From positions 55,853 through 119,852 of the forward strand of contig JAQRGA010000174.1 in NCBI GenBank assembly GCA_029237695.1: a stretch of DNA of 64,000 nt, read 5' to 3'. Below, piece by piece: positions 44,685-55,322 of the stretch. Numbering within the stretch: position 1 is the stretch's first letter; each line of letters begins with the position of its first letter. The notes beneath the pieces are model-generated. The model searched no databases, was not told the origin of the DNA, and saw only the letters and a program-made list of their open reading frames with translations. Both the position numbers and the translations under genes were made by a program. The DNA is from Conchocele bisecta (taxonomy: Eukaryota > Mollusca > Bivalvia > Lucinida > Thyasiridae).

Positions 44685-44762
44685 AATCAATCAAATCAAT
44701 CAACCAATCAATCAATCAGTCAGAACCAATTAATCAATCAAGCAATCAATCTGTCGGTCAAG
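44685..44762. repeat. Degenerate (CAAT)n microsatellite
   Basis: AATCAATCAA words with substitutions. A cleaner array of the same unit is at 48372-48449. Confidence 0.8.
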
Positions 44763-44989
44763 ACAAACAGTATAGGCCCAGGAAGGAGTGCGGACGATAT
44801 TATAATAAATATGGTAGTCTACACATTGTAGTTATTTTGGTATCTGCTCCCATTGAAGTCTAGTTTGCGGACAGTGCGATATCGTCTACACGACACATTG
44901 GCGTACATGCATCCAGGTTAAAAAGTCAAAGTCTCAGTGAGATATGCGGGCAGCGGCCATCTAGGATTGAAAAAAATCGCATATTATTA

Positions 44990-45105
44990 TTTATTTTTCC
45001 GTAAACGTATATGTTGTTTCCACTCATTTGAACCGTCTCAACGAGACGGTTCATATTAGTGATAACAACATATACTATTGAACAGAAGTAGAGAAAATAG
45101 CAATA
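44990..45105. repeat. Hairpin core related to 40262-40338
   Basis: GTATATGTTGTTTCCACTCA, TTTGAACCGTCTCAACGAGA, CGGTTCATATTAGTG, ATAACAACATATAC. It is flanked by TTATTTTTCC and a GTAGAGAAAATA end. Confidence 0.7.
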
Positions 45106-45184
45106 TCTTTTTTAATATTATTGTGATTGTATCTGGCCTAGAATGGATTAAACACTTTAAAGGCTGGAAAAAATATTTGTTGTC

Positions 45185-45300
45185 TGTCGATTTCTTAATG
45201 TTTCATTAATTTTGACAAACATGTAACAGCAGCACATTCGAATCATCGGAGCTGATTATCATGTGCTGCCAATGCATGTTATGAAGAGAAATGAAGAAAA
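45185..45300. repeat. Hairpin core, diverged
   Basis: ACATGTAACAGCAGCACATT, GAATCATCGGAGCTGATTAT, CATGTGCTGCCAATGCATGT. It is bounded by a TTTCTTAATG word and GAAGAGAAATGAAG. Confidence 0.6.
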
Positions 45301-45410
45301 TTCAGATGGCAATTAATTGATTCCAATCTGTTACCATGGTTATACTTCAGTCAAATATGCTATAGTTTATCCCACAAGTAACAAATGGCAAGAGGGGCAT
45401 ATAGAGTTAA

Positions 45411-45633
45411 CTTTACAACGCTATCTTATTTGTTTGTCGTCTGCTGTTTATTTTCCAATTGTATCATCAAAAACATGCTCTGACAGCACTTTATAATAAT
45501 TTACAACATGCTTCGACAACACTTCAGAATCAAATTGATTCTGAAGTGCTGTTAAACCATGTTTTTATTGAGAAATAAGGCAAGCTATAAAAGCAACAGC
45601 AGACGACAATTGTTGAATGTAGCGGTCTAAGGG
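45411..45633. mobile_element. TTAA-type element, family A
   Basis: TTAA at 45407-45410 and 45634-45637. The left end is altered (CTTTACAACGCTATCTTATT); the right end TAGCGGTCTAAGGG is typical. A second half-hairpin word (ACATGCTTCGACAACACTTC) is duplicated inside. Confidence 0.75.
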
Positions 45634-45735
45634 TTAAGTCTGTCTGTTTGTCTGTCTGACCATGTTTGTCAACTTTCAATAAAAATGTTACCGTGAAGAA
45701 GTGCAATAATGTTAATATATACAGACTACACTTAA

Positions 45736-45940
45736 CCCTTACTACGCTGAATTAAATTTTGTCGTCTGCTGGAAATGTTTTATTTTCAATATTTCTCGAT
45801 AAAAACCTGTTTTGACAGCGCATGGGAATCATCTCCACTGGAGACTATTCTCATGTGCTGTCAAAATAGGTTTTTTGTTAAGAATTAAGGCAAAAATGAA
45901 AAACAGCAGACGACCATTTTCGTCTCCCGCGTAGTGAGGG
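45736..45940. mobile_element. TTAA-type element, family A
   Basis: TTAA at 45732-45735 and 45941-45944. Ends CCCTTACTACGCTGAATTAA and CGCGTAGTGAGGG. Hairpin TTTTGACAGCGCATGGGAAT, CATCTCCACTGGAGACTATT. Confidence 0.8.
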
Positions 45941-45954
45941 TTAATAGTGGTTTG

Positions 45955-46290
45955 AAACTGAGATCTCGTCTCTAATGGTGCGTGGTTGGTGGGAGCATGT
46001 GATGTGTAATTTAACGATCGAGGTTCATCCTTACCGGAATCCCCGACCGGCGACCTGGTTTGGCCCTCATGTACGTCGTTGGCATTCTTGTATGTGAGTG
46101 TTGAATCTGGTTATACCCCTAATCCTACCGTTATTACTGAATATATTTTATCTCGATGTATGTATTCCGTTCTGATTTTGGGATTTTCCCCTCAATGCAA
46201 CAGGTTAAATGCGGGATCGAACCTGTTGGTCCTGCCTTAAATGACATTAGCTGTTGATAGGGTGTTAAACACCAATAAACAAACAAAACT
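45955..46290 (+). mobile_element. SINE copy
   Basis: GGGAGCATGTGATGTGTAAT, GGTTCATCCTTACCGGAATC, ACCTGGTTTGGCCCTCATGT, CGTTCTGATTTTGGGATTTT, GACATTAGCTGTTGATAGGG and the tail AATAAACAAACAAAAC. The tRNA-like head is not evident. Confidence 0.75.
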
Positions 46291-46387
46291 CATCTGTAAT
46301 GACCTTAGCTGTTGCTGAAACTATATACCAGGTACACATCTTCTACACATAATGAAGATGTGCACCTTTGTGTTTTTATGGCTTTAA

Positions 46388-47096
46388 AGGTACATGCCCA
46401 CGCAGTAGGCACAAAATGTTCTTTATAGGAATTAAATAAGTGTATAATTATGTCACTATTCCACCAGTTCTAAACATTACGAGTGCCCGCTATACAAATA
46501 TAATCATTTATTAATTATCAATTCACTGTTAGCGACGCGCGGCGGTAACAGTCTATTTTGATAATGTGCTGGGACGACGACTTTCACATCACGGCTTGCG
46601 GTGCGCATGCACAGTATACTACGCGCGCCAGTAGGCTTCCCAATATGCAAACAAGAATATCAACATGTCGAAACGTCCAGGACGGAAATTGTATGAAACA
46701 GCGTCGGCCAAAAGAAAGGCGAAATGTCTGAGTGACAGGCAGTACAGAGAGAGAGAGAGTGGTTAATATTGGCCACCAGATCACCAAATGGAAAGAGTTA
46801 CGTGGAGATTTAGATTTGGACTCGAATAGAGATTTTTCTTCTCAACTTCCGATACTTCACTGCGCATGTCAAAAATGTGATATGATTGACCGTGTCACGT
46901 GACGCGTATTGGTAAAAATAGCATGAGGTCAGAAAATACCCTTTCTGGTCGCGGCATATAAAATGCGATTTAACACCAATTAACACGCGCCGTAATTAAA
47001 AATAACTCGTTAGTGGGTAGACATATGGCTCATATAAGGCATGACAGTAAATGAAAAGTTGTAGTACAGTGTAACCTGCTGCGTGGGCATGTACCT
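46388..47096. mobile_element. TTAA-flanked element, family G, copy 1
   Basis: TTAA at 46384-46387 and 47097-47100. Ends AGGTACATGCCCACGCAG and CTGCGTGGGCATGTACCT. It is 709 bp, longer than copy 2 at 52523-53020. A basic 33-codon ORF at 46665-46766 (MSKRPGRKLYETASAKRK) may be the N terminus of a lost transposase. Confidence 0.75.
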
Positions 47097-47100
47097 TTAA

Positions 47101-47640
47101 CAAGAATATCACCATTTTTGTCGAGCCCGCTTGCGGAAAGGGAGACATAGTGATCACAATGACGTCCGGGTGTCCGTGCGTCCGTCTGTCCGTCCGCGTC
47201 CGTCCGTCCGTCCGTCCGTCCAAAATCATGATCCATATAGTCATGCTGTATCCCACTTGTGCGCCCAAGGTCAAGGTCAAATGACTTAGAAGTTTGCGTT
47301 CCGAAATCTGCGTTAAAGTTTTTAAATACCTTATATCTCTGCAGTCCTAAGTCACATTGACTTGAAACTTCATATACTTATTAGTCATCATCATCCATAT
47401 ATTCATGCTGCATCACACTCATGCGGCCCCTTTGCCCCTATGTCAAGGTCAAATAACTTCGAAGTTTGCGTTAAAGTTTCTGTCAAAATTTGCGTTGAAA
47501 GTTTTCACATACCTACTATCTCTATAACCGTAAGTCAGATTTCCTTGAAACTTTGTACGCTTATTGGGCATCAAACTTCAAATAAATACACTCTGAGACC
47601 ATCAAATGCCTCGGCGGGCTCGACATGCGGGCCACGGCCA
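47101..47640 (-). repeat. AGGTCA-rich dispersed repeat, minus orientation
   Basis: Begins with the inverted terminal part CTTGCGGAAAGGGAGACATA, GTGATCACAATGACGTCCGG and a (CCGT)n run at 47163-47222. Then CCAAGGTCAAGGTCAAATGA at 47266, and a second pass with TGTCAAGGTCAAATAACTT. Ends near CGGGCTCGACATGCGGGCCA, CGGCCATCTGG. Confidence 0.6.
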
Positions 47641-47644
47641 TCTG

Positions 47645-48030
47645 GTTTTAACATTTCTTCTACATGTTTATATGCAGTTCTATATACTAGGGTACAGAGG
47701 TTGTGTACACAACTCCGCTGAAACCTTTCAGTCGATCGATCTGAAACTATACACACAACTTCTACACATATTGAAGATGTGCATCATGGTGTTTTTATGC
47801 GGAAACAAACACTTTTTAACAAAAATATCACCTTTTTAACTTGGCTATTTTTTTATACATTTTTGTATGCAATTCTATATCGGGTACAGAGTTTGTGTAC
47901 TCAACTCCTCTGAAACTGTTCCGTCAATTAATATGAAACTATACACACATCTTCTACACATTGAACATATATTGAACCTTTTTAACTTAACCATTTTTTT
48001 CTACATTTTTGTATGCAATTCTATATATTT
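47645..48030 (-). repeat. About two units of the 190-bp repeat, minus orientation
   Basis: TTGTGTACACAACTCC, GATCTGAAACTATACACACA, ACTTCTACACATATTGAAGA, TGTGCATCATGGTGTTTTTA match, in reverse, the units at 62280-63020. A fragment of the same repeat is at about 46325-46380. Confidence 0.75.
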
Positions 48031-48371
48031 TCTACTTTACACATCACTACCTAAATTACTATACATGTTTACCACAACAGGAGGAAGAAATAATGCTATA
48101 GATTTTCAAATTCTCATTAATGTTCCTTGCCTTGGTGACCACTTCACATTTCTGCACTTTCTCTGTCTGTCCCAAATGTGTCAGGCGTATTTTATGACTG
48201 ACGGAACTCTCGTTTCAACATTGTTTGCAACAAATGGTAATAACAAAAAAAAGCCACCAACCCGCCCCATTTTTTCCACCCAAAATTTGGATGATATTCA
48301 GTAAATTAACTTTATGAAGGCCTAAAATAAATTTATTAACGCACTGTTAATATTTGATAGACATTATTCTC
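48031..48371. other. No gene recognised
   Basis: A 145-codon ORF at 47867-48304 starts in the 190-bp repeat and shows no motif; I do not support it. Confidence 0.4.
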
Positions 48372-48377
48372 AGCCCA

Positions 48378-48449
<72 letters not shown>
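48372..48449. repeat. (AATC)n microsatellite
   Basis: About 18 uninterrupted 4-bp units. Confidence 0.95.
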
Positions 48450-48452
<3 letters not shown>

Positions 48453-48489
48453 CTCATTTCCCATTATAATATAGTTTAAGTTTCCTTTT

Positions 48490-48887
48490 CAGGTGCATGA
48501 TCATGTTGTACTAACAACAACAGGTACTGAAACTTCCAGAATCCATCTGATTCAAAGTATGTATTCTTTTATATTGTCCTTATTACGTAACGGATTTTGA
48601 TGAAATATGGCGCATCAAACGCGTCCTGTTAAACTGCACTTGGTGAACTCTGTCTTCTGTTGTTTTTGCGAAGAATCGATTTCCGTGTCTACGGACGCGG
48701 AAATCGATTCTTCGCAAAAACGACATATGTATGTGCCAAACTCCCTGGACCACCAAATGCAGCTCATCAAGACGTGTTTGCTGCGTCATATTTCATAAAA
48801 ATCCGTTGCATATTAAGGAAAATATCAAATAATACTTACTTTGGAGTGGGCGATGTTGTTGTTGTAACCACGTGATCATGCACCTTG
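48490..48887. mobile_element. Fold-back MITE, family D, third copy
   Basis: Ends AGGTGCATGATCATG and CACGTGATCATGCACCT. The central hairpin is TTTTTGCGAAGAATCGATTT with its complement around CTACGGACGCGG, and the outer words ATGAAATATGGCGCATCAAA are shared with the other copies. Confidence 0.85.
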
Positions 48888-48967
48888 ATTTTTGTCCAGT
48901 ATAGATTTCTATGATTACGGGTACAGAAATGTGGTTCAGCCTGCAAAACTAACACAGCCATTTTAAA

Positions 48968-49505
48968 TGTGGCCGTGACTGGAGAAATAGGGCTTATAGG
49001 TTCTGCGACCAGTGTATATATCCAGATCAGCCTGCGCATCTGCACAGTCTGATCAGGATTCTACAGTTCAGCATTCCATCAATGAAACAACCGTCATGAT
49101 TCTAACAAGCAACATAGATCATTAACAGGCTACAATTGTGTGTTATTTGATACTGGCCACAAATACCATAAGCCCCATTTCTCCAATCACTCAGCAAATG
49201 GTGGGTGGGTGGGGTTGGTTTGCTTGAAGAATGTGGAATAACTTCTTGGAGGTTGTTATTTGCCCATCGTATGTGGCTGTGACTGGAGAAATGGGGCTTA
49301 TGGGATATGTGATAGTTCATGATCAAACAGCACATTCATGTAGCCTGATAATGATCTACATTGCTCTTTAGAAGCATGACGGGTGTTTCATTAATGGAAT
49401 AGCAAACTGCAGATCCTGATCAGACTGTGTGGACGCACAGGCTGATCTGGATCTACACTGGTCGCAGAACCCATGAGCCCCGTTTCTCCAGTCACAGCCA
49501 CATAA
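48968..49505. mobile_element. Family E cluster
   Basis: A left arm (GTGGCCGTGACTGGAGAAAT) at about 48970 and another (GTGGCTGTGACTGGAGAAAT) at about 49272. The core CCAGATCAGCCTGCGCATCT is at about 49021. Inverted arms close at about 49170 (CCCCATTTCTCCAATCAC) and 49505 (TTTCTCCAGTCACAGCCAC). Confidence 0.75.
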
Positions 49506-49685
49506 GTATGTGGTATCGTCAAACAGGAGGTGTGTAATCATTTGTTAGTTATACATGCATACGAAGTGTAAAGATATATTTTGTTTACAAAACATAGATG
49601 AACAATAAATACGTTGTTCATATCATCCATATGTTCTTGTATTTTGCTATTTATTGGAGCCCTGTATCCGAGGATACTCAGGTTT

Positions 49686-50176
49686 ATAAGGGATGGGCCG
49701 TGGCCTAGGGTATATGGCATTGGACTTCAATAGTGGAGGTTGTGACTTAAATCCTCACCTTAGGCGAATGTGACGGCGTAAATTAACGGTAGGGGTTCCT
49801 CCTTTATATAGGAATCACGATTTGCCTGGTTTGGCCCTCAGGTTCGTTTTTATCTTTGGCTCTTTTGTTACATGGGAGTTGAATTGGTTGAATGCCCGTT
49901 ACAAAAGTCGTAAGATTATTACTGATTCAACTGCTTTTGGACCTGGCATCAGATCAGGATTATTCTGATTTCAGGGCTGAAGATATATATACATGTATTC
50001 ATTATTGTAAATATTTTGTTCTGATTTTGGGATTTTCCCCCCATTTGTACATGTTCTTGAACATACACATGTACTTGTACAGATAATATATGGGATTTAG
50101 TACTAAACCCATCGACCCGGCCTTAAAAGACCTTAGCTATTGATAGGCTGTTAAACCCCAATAAACAAACAAACAC
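49686..50176 (+). mobile_element. SINE, longest copy with tRNA-like head
   Basis: The head has an A-box-like CGTGGCCTAGGGTATATGG and a B-box-like GAGGTTGTGACTTAAATCC, so transcription by RNA polymerase III is likely in active relatives. The body matches the other copies (GGCGTAAATTAACGG, TTTGGCCCTCAGG, GGACCTGGCATCAGATCAGG, TTCTGATTTTGGGATTTTCC, ACCTTAGCTATTGATAGGC), and the tail is AATAAACAAACAAACA. Confidence 0.82.
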
Positions 50177-50180
50177 CTTA

Positions 50181-50476
50181 TAGGGGCGGATCCAGCATTT
50201 GGGGAACAGGGGGTGGGGGTGTCTAGTTGTGAAGGTAACTCTTGCAATCTACTCCTGTACCATCCTTAGCTAGCTACGGACGGTATGGGAGTAATTGCAA
50301 GAGTTACCGTTCACAACTAGAGGGTTGTCCTATTTTTAAGCTCTTCGAAATTCACTTTCCAGTTTTTTACGGCATTTAAATTCAGACTCCCAACTGGTGG
50401 TAAACTGTGATCTATGTAAACTCCGTGGCTGAACGGGGGGTTGCAACCCCGGAACCCCCCTCCAGATCCGCCCCTG
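50181..50476. mobile_element. hAT-like miniature element with internal hairpin
   Basis: Ends TAGGGGCGGATCCAG and CCAGATCCGCCCCTG; CAGGGGCGGATC is a common hAT-type terminus. An internal hairpin at 50222-50321 has arms TCTAGTTGTGAAGGTAACTC and its near complement. I could not see a clean 8-bp duplication. Confidence 0.55.
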
Positions 50477-50639
50477 CCCAAGGCGTGAAAAATACTTTGT
50501 ACAGTCGAACATTGTCAATTCCCTGTCTAAGCTGCCAGACTTTTGTTTTTTTCCCAAGTAATCAGATACCACATAAATAACCCTGTGAATAAAGACCCTC
50601 TGTGAACAAAGGCCAGATTATTCTCTTCCCAAGGCTAGC

Positions 50640-50765
50640 CTTTATTCACAGGTTTTACTTTATTTCCATCCCGCTTGTCTGTTGGATGAGACTTTAAACT
50701 GTGGTCCATCTCTATATGATCTTAGCTGTTGTTGGGACGTTAAACCCATTCACTTTCACTTTACT
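50640..50765 (+). mobile_element. SINE 3' half, second SINE family
   Basis: TTTCCATCCCGCTTGTCTG, GGATGAGACTTTAAACTGTG, ATGATCTTAGCTGTTGTTGG, GACGTTAAACCCATTCACTT. It supplies the uninterrupted version of the site used by the element at 51311-51543. Confidence 0.7.
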
Positions 50766-51124
50766 CGGGATGATCTGGGCCCGTGCTTATAAAACTTTTA
50801 TAGTACGTGCTCGGTGTTCAGACTTTGGAAATTTGAATAACAAAAATAACTTTTGTCGCAATTGTTAGACTCAATTCTAGTAACATTCCAAGACATATTT
50901 GCAGAGAGAAATAAGAAAAAATACTTCTAATTTGTTGGCTGTTATTTTCACCACTAGCTGTTGTTGTTTTATATATTCTGCCAATAATGGCGCACCTCTT
51001 CTTCAGAGTGGAATACGGTATTTGGTAAAATAATCCTATCATGCAAAGAGTTATAGGGGCACTTGTAATGGATATCACCGTCTATTTATTGTACTGGTAC
51101 GTGTATGAAAATAATTCTTTGATA

Positions 51125-51575
51125 TACTGGACGGATGGGTTATGTTCTAGGGGTTTGAACACCTGACTTCCAATCCGGAGGTTGTGGGTTCAAAATTCGT
51201 CATAGGCATTCAAAATACTTTCATTGTATTTCCACCCCACTGGTCTTTCGGATGAGACTTGCAATTTAGGTCCTGTCCATAAGTGACCTTAGCTGTTACA
51301 GGGACATTAACCCTTAGACCGCTATCTTAATTTTTTGGCGTCTGCTGTTTATTTTCCTATTTTCCATTTTTATCATCAAAAACATGGTTTAACAGCACTT
51401 TAGAATAATTTACAACATGCTTTGACAGCACTTTAGAAATGGAAATGATTCTGAAGTGCTGTCAAACCATGTTTTTATTGAGAAATAAGGCAAGATAGAT
51501 AAGTAACAGCAAACGACAATTGTTGTGAGTAGCGGTTTAAGGGTTAAACCCAATCACTTTCACTTTGTTGGCTGT
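51125..51575 (+). mobile_element. SINE, second family, split by a TTAA element
   Basis: The head has a B-box-like GGAGGTTGTGGGTTCAAAAT. The body is TTTCCACCCCACTGGTCTTT, CGGATGAGACTTGCAATTTA, GTGACCTTAGCTGTTACAGG, GACA. After the insert it resumes at TTAAACCCAATCACTTTCAC. Confidence 0.75.
51311..51543. mobile_element. TTAA-type element, family A, inserted in a SINE
   Basis: TTAA at 51307-51310 and 51544-51547. Ends CCCTTAGACCGCTA and TAGCGGTTTAAGGG. The related SINE at 50640-50765 has a single TTAA at the same point. The TTAA preference plus a CCC start suggests mobilisation by a piggyBac-like (or Kolobok-like) transposase. Confidence 0.9.
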
Positions 51576-51785
51576 TACTTTCATAGCTAGCAAGCAAAGA
51601 GTTGTAAGGGTAGACATTTTTGTCTATTCATTGTACAGTTGGTACTCGTTCACAGTCCAGGGGACTGAGGAAAATATTTGAGTTGAGGAACATCCTTAAG
51701 AGGGTTTGATGTAACAGGTGTTTACTGTACTTCAAAATAATTCTTTGACAGACTGGCAGTCTCACAGCTGTTTCCTTAGGGTCGG
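51576..51785. other. No feature recognised
   Basis: Spacer, possibly intron of the zinc-finger gene remnant that follows. Confidence 0.35.
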
Positions 51786-51791
51786 TTTTAA

Positions 51792-52063
51792 CAGAGCTCC
51801 AGATAAGCTTTGTGTCTAAAGAGAGCCACACTCCCTGAATTCAAATTCAACATTCAAATACTAAGCATAGTCTAATAAATGAGCTAAATTAGCGAAGTTG
51901 AAAATTCACTTGTTTCAGCTGAGAAAAGCAAACAACTGTTTGCTTTCCTCAGCTCGAACAAGTTGATTTTCAACTTTATTACAGCATTTGTTTGAAATTC
52001 AATACATATTAAGGTGAAATAAATGTGTAAAATACACAAACACGCGCCTTATCTGGAGCTCTG
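51792..52063. mobile_element. Miniature element, family B termini with a different core
   Basis: Ends CAGAGCTCCAGATAAG and CTTATCTGGAGCTCTG, with the 6-bp duplication TTTTAA at 51786-51791 and 52064-52069. The core is a hairpin of CAACTTGTTTCAGCTGAG-like arms and AAACAACTGTTTGC, unlike copies 1 and 2. It lies 14 bp upstream of the zinc-finger exon. Confidence 0.88.
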
Positions 52064-52077
52064 TTTTAACTTTTCAG

Positions 52078-52420
<343 letters not shown>

Positions 52421-52522
52421 TAAGTCATTTGGAGAATGACCATGGCGGACAGTTCACTTTGGGATAACCCCTTTCACATAAAAATATGGACATGGACACT
52501 TGCATGGTAAATGTTTCTTTAA

Positions 52523-53020
52523 AGGTACATTCCCACTCAGTAGGCACAAACTGTTCTTTATAGGAATTAAATAAGTGTATATAATTGTGTCACTTTTCCA
52601 CCAGTTCTAAAATTTACGAGTGCCCGCTATACAGATATAATCATTTAGTAATATTTATTTTACTAATAGTGACTGGCGGTGGCATCAGGCTATTTTAATA
52701 TGCAAATGAGGCATGCTATTTTTAATTATTTGTACTAATTAAATATGTCGCCAGAAAAAATAAAATTTTCGACAGGTTATAAAGTGTGATCATCAAAAAA
52801 ATAAATACAGAGCAATGAATAGTAATGTTCGTTAACAGTTTAAGGAAACACAGTTATCGCCCCTGATATCAGTGTGGAAATTTACGTCTGATATAAAATG
52901 TATAATATTGCCAATCAGTATGTGGTGTAATGGTGAATGAATGTTTATTTTGCCAGAAAATGTCCAGATAATGTCTCTGATATAAAGAACATTTTGTGCC
53001 TACTGAGTGGGCATGTACCT
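52523..53020. mobile_element. TTAA-flanked element, family G, copy 2
   Basis: TTAA at 52519-52522 and 53021-53024. The inverted ends of about 45 bp are AGGTACATTCCCACTCAGTA, GGCACAAA and its complement. It shares GGAATTAAATAAGTGTATA and TTCCACCAGTTCTAAA with copy 1 but lacks the small ORF. Confidence 0.82.
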
Positions 53021-53029
53021 TTAATTTTG

Positions 53030-53370
53030 AAGGGTTATTTTTCAATCTCCTAAAATAGTGACAAACATTGCAGATGCTGGTGAGACGGCTTCTCAGGATC
53101 TGCAGTGTTTACAAATGTTATGGTATATAAGACCGAAAGGGTGAAAAGAGTAAAAGTCAGGACCTCCCACCAGGCAAGTTTGTGACCTCCAACAGTCAAG
53201 GTCATGACCTCCATCAGTCAAGGTCGTTACCGCAAACTGGCACTTTCATGATCATTCAACAGTACATACATATATAATATGTGAAGTAGTTGGTTGGATA
53301 ATTTGCGGGAATAAAATAAATTCTAATAGTTGCCCCCTCTCTAATAGTAGCCCCACTCCCATATTTGCAT
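53030..53370. other. Fold-back fragment and AGGTCA words
   Basis: CAAACATTGCAGATGCTGGT and GATCTGCAGTGTTTACAAAT form a hairpin near 53062-53120. AGGTCATGACCT lies at 53199-53210 with further half-sites on both sides. Confidence 0.5.
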
Positions 53371-53452
53371 TCTAAAAATGTTATTTTCATATACAAAAGC
53401 CATTTAAAACAGTGTTTTATTTTAAATGGCTTTTGTATGTGAAAATAACATA
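53371..53452. repeat. Perfect-arm hairpin
   Basis: TGTTATTTTCATATACAAAA, GCCATTTAAAA and the complement TTTTAAATGGCTTTTGTATG, TGAAAATAACA. Confidence 0.85.
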
Positions 53453-53900
53453 GTTTCATCCTATTTTCCACGTTTTGATTCCCACGAATTGCATAGCCCC
53501 GGGTGCGTTTAATAGAATAAATATGGTAAGTGAAAATTGATACATAGTGGTGACAATTCCGACGTAGGCGTCAACAATTACGTCCACATTTTTAATATCT
53601 CCTTATTTGTTATTCACGGCCCGATTGCTCAAAACCTCTGTTTGCTTAACAGACTGTTAAATCCTTAGCAATGCTTTGAGAAACCAGGCCCAGATTATTA
53701 CTTCATCAATAGCCGCGTCACATTAGTGGCAATCGACCCGATGTCATTTGGTTTACCTTGACCTTGGGACCTTGACCTGATGAGACCCTTGTAAATAGAA
53801 TCCTTGCTACTACGTACCATAGGACGTGAAGCATTTTATGTCTTGAGACTAGCCATGCGATGTTGTACCTAAGTGGTCCGTTTTTGTGAAAGATAGTGAC
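53453..53900. other. No gene recognised
   Basis: Contains one TTGACCTTGGGACCTTGACC word of the AGGTCA family near 53756. Confidence 0.4.
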
Positions 53901-53904
53901 TTAA

Positions 53905-54139
53905 CTCTTTGCATTCTGGGAAACTTGTGGGCTATAAATAGTTAAAAACTAGCGGACAAAATTCATCATATTTTCTTTTATTTCTCCTTGTAAATATCAT
54001 GAATATGTCTTGGAATTTCATTCGAATTGAGTCCTGAGGACTCAATTCTAATGAAATTCCAAGACATATTTACAGAGAGAAATAAAACATATACTCCTAA
54101 TTTGTTTGGCGGATATTTTCGTCGCTAGCATGCAAAGAG
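53905..54139. mobile_element. TTAA-flanked element with the shared hairpin core
   Basis: TTAA at 53901-53904 and 54140-54143. Ends CTCTTTGCAT and ATGCAAAGAG. The core is TTTATTTCTC, ATATGTCTTGGAATTTCATT, apex GAATTGAGTCCTGAGGACTC, AATTC, then GAGAGAAATAAA. Its inner stem resembles that of family B copy 1, although its ends and target site differ. A half copy is at about 50865-50960. Confidence 0.82.
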
Positions 54140-54206
54140 TTAAACTGTGATATGTTCTCTATGATGTCGAAAGGTGACAAAATGCTCATAGCAAATGTAG
54201 AATTAT

Positions 54207-54413
54207 CAGGGATCATTTTACAGGGCCAAGTGGGCGAAATTCTCTCCCTAAATTATCCCTAACTTCTCCCTATTTTGAGTTGAGGGAGAAAGAAAATTTT
54301 CACTATATAATACATGTATATAAACAGAAATTTTGGAAAAAAATGTTTTATTTTCGCAAATTTTTAGTGAAAATCTTCTATTTATTTTGAAGGGTTAGCT
54401 AGCTTGAACACTG
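54207..54413. mobile_element. hAT-like miniature element, second copy
   Basis: Ends CAGGGATCATTTTACAGGGC and AGCTAGCTTGAACACTG, with ATTAT on both sides. It shares GTGGGCGAAATTCTCTCCCT and TTGAGTTGAGGGAGAA with 41724-41920. Confidence 0.65.
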
Positions 54414-54700
54414 ATTATATTCCGTATTTGCTCTGAACATTTCGGCAACTTTCATTTACGGAAAACTTTTCATGAAATATCGCACATCAAACGGTATCAA
54501 ATCACACGGCTTCTCTCGTATGCTTTTTTTTTTATCTGCATGCACATTTTCAGTCCATAGCCCTCCTATGCAACGCCACATTTCCAAGGTCAAGGTGAAA
54601 TGACTTTGAAATTCATATTGAGGTTTGTTTGGTCTGTCTAGGCTACAGACGAGGGTATCTGTATCTGCATACAACAATAGATATTTTTTGTATCATATTT
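54414..54700. other. No gene recognised
   Basis: One CCAAGGTCAAGGTGAAATGA word at about 54585. No supported ORF. Confidence 0.4.
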
Positions 54701-55322
54701 ATGAATGCAGTTGTACAAATTAACATCAATATCAATTCCAGTTATTTAGGGGTGAAATGGTTAACCCTTAGACCGCAACACACACCAATTGTCGTCTGCT
54801 GTTGCTTTTATATATTTCCTTATTTCTCAATAAAAACATGGTTTGACAGCACTTCAGAATCATTTCCATTTATGAATGCAGTTGTACAAATTAACATCAA
54901 TATCCATTCCAGTTATTTAGGGGTGAAAATGTTAACCCTTAGACCGCTACACACAACAATTGTCGTCTGCTGTTGCTTTTATATCTTTCCTTATTTCTCA
55001 ATAAAAACATGGTTTGACAGCATTTCATAATCAGTTCCATTTATGAATGCAGTTGTACAAATTAACATCAATATCCATTCCAGTTATTTAGGGGTGAAAT
55101 GGTTAACCCTTAGACCGCTACACACAATAATTGTCGTCTGCTGTTGCTTTTATATCTTTCCTTATTGTCAATAAAAACATGGTTTGACAGCACTTCAGAA
55201 TCATTTCCAATGGAAATGATTCTGAAGTGCTGTCAAAGCATGTTGTAAATTATTCTAAAGTGCTGTCAAAGCACGTTTTTGATGATAAAAATAGAAAATA
55301 GAAAATAAACAGCAGACGACAA
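54701..55322. repeat. 171-bp triplication of flank plus half of a family A element, then the full hairpin
   Basis: ATGAATGCAGTTGTACAAAT recurs at 54701, 54872 and 55043, exactly 171 bp apart. Each unit contains host-like flank, TTAACCCTTAGACCGC, the GTCGTCTGCTGTTGCTTTTA arm and half of the hairpin. The first two break at TTTCCATT, the hairpin apex. The third continues through the apex (CATTTCCAATGGAAATG) and into the right arm to about 55322. Confidence 0.9.

Noticed and set aside
47867..48304. 145-codon ORF
   Set aside because: Its first third is the inverted 190-bp repeat and the rest shows no domain or conserved motif.
49686..49760. Possible tRNA gene
   Set aside because: A and B boxes are present but the cloverleaf arms are not, and the sequence continues into a dispersed SINE body. 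The same holds for 23429-23500 and 51125-51200.
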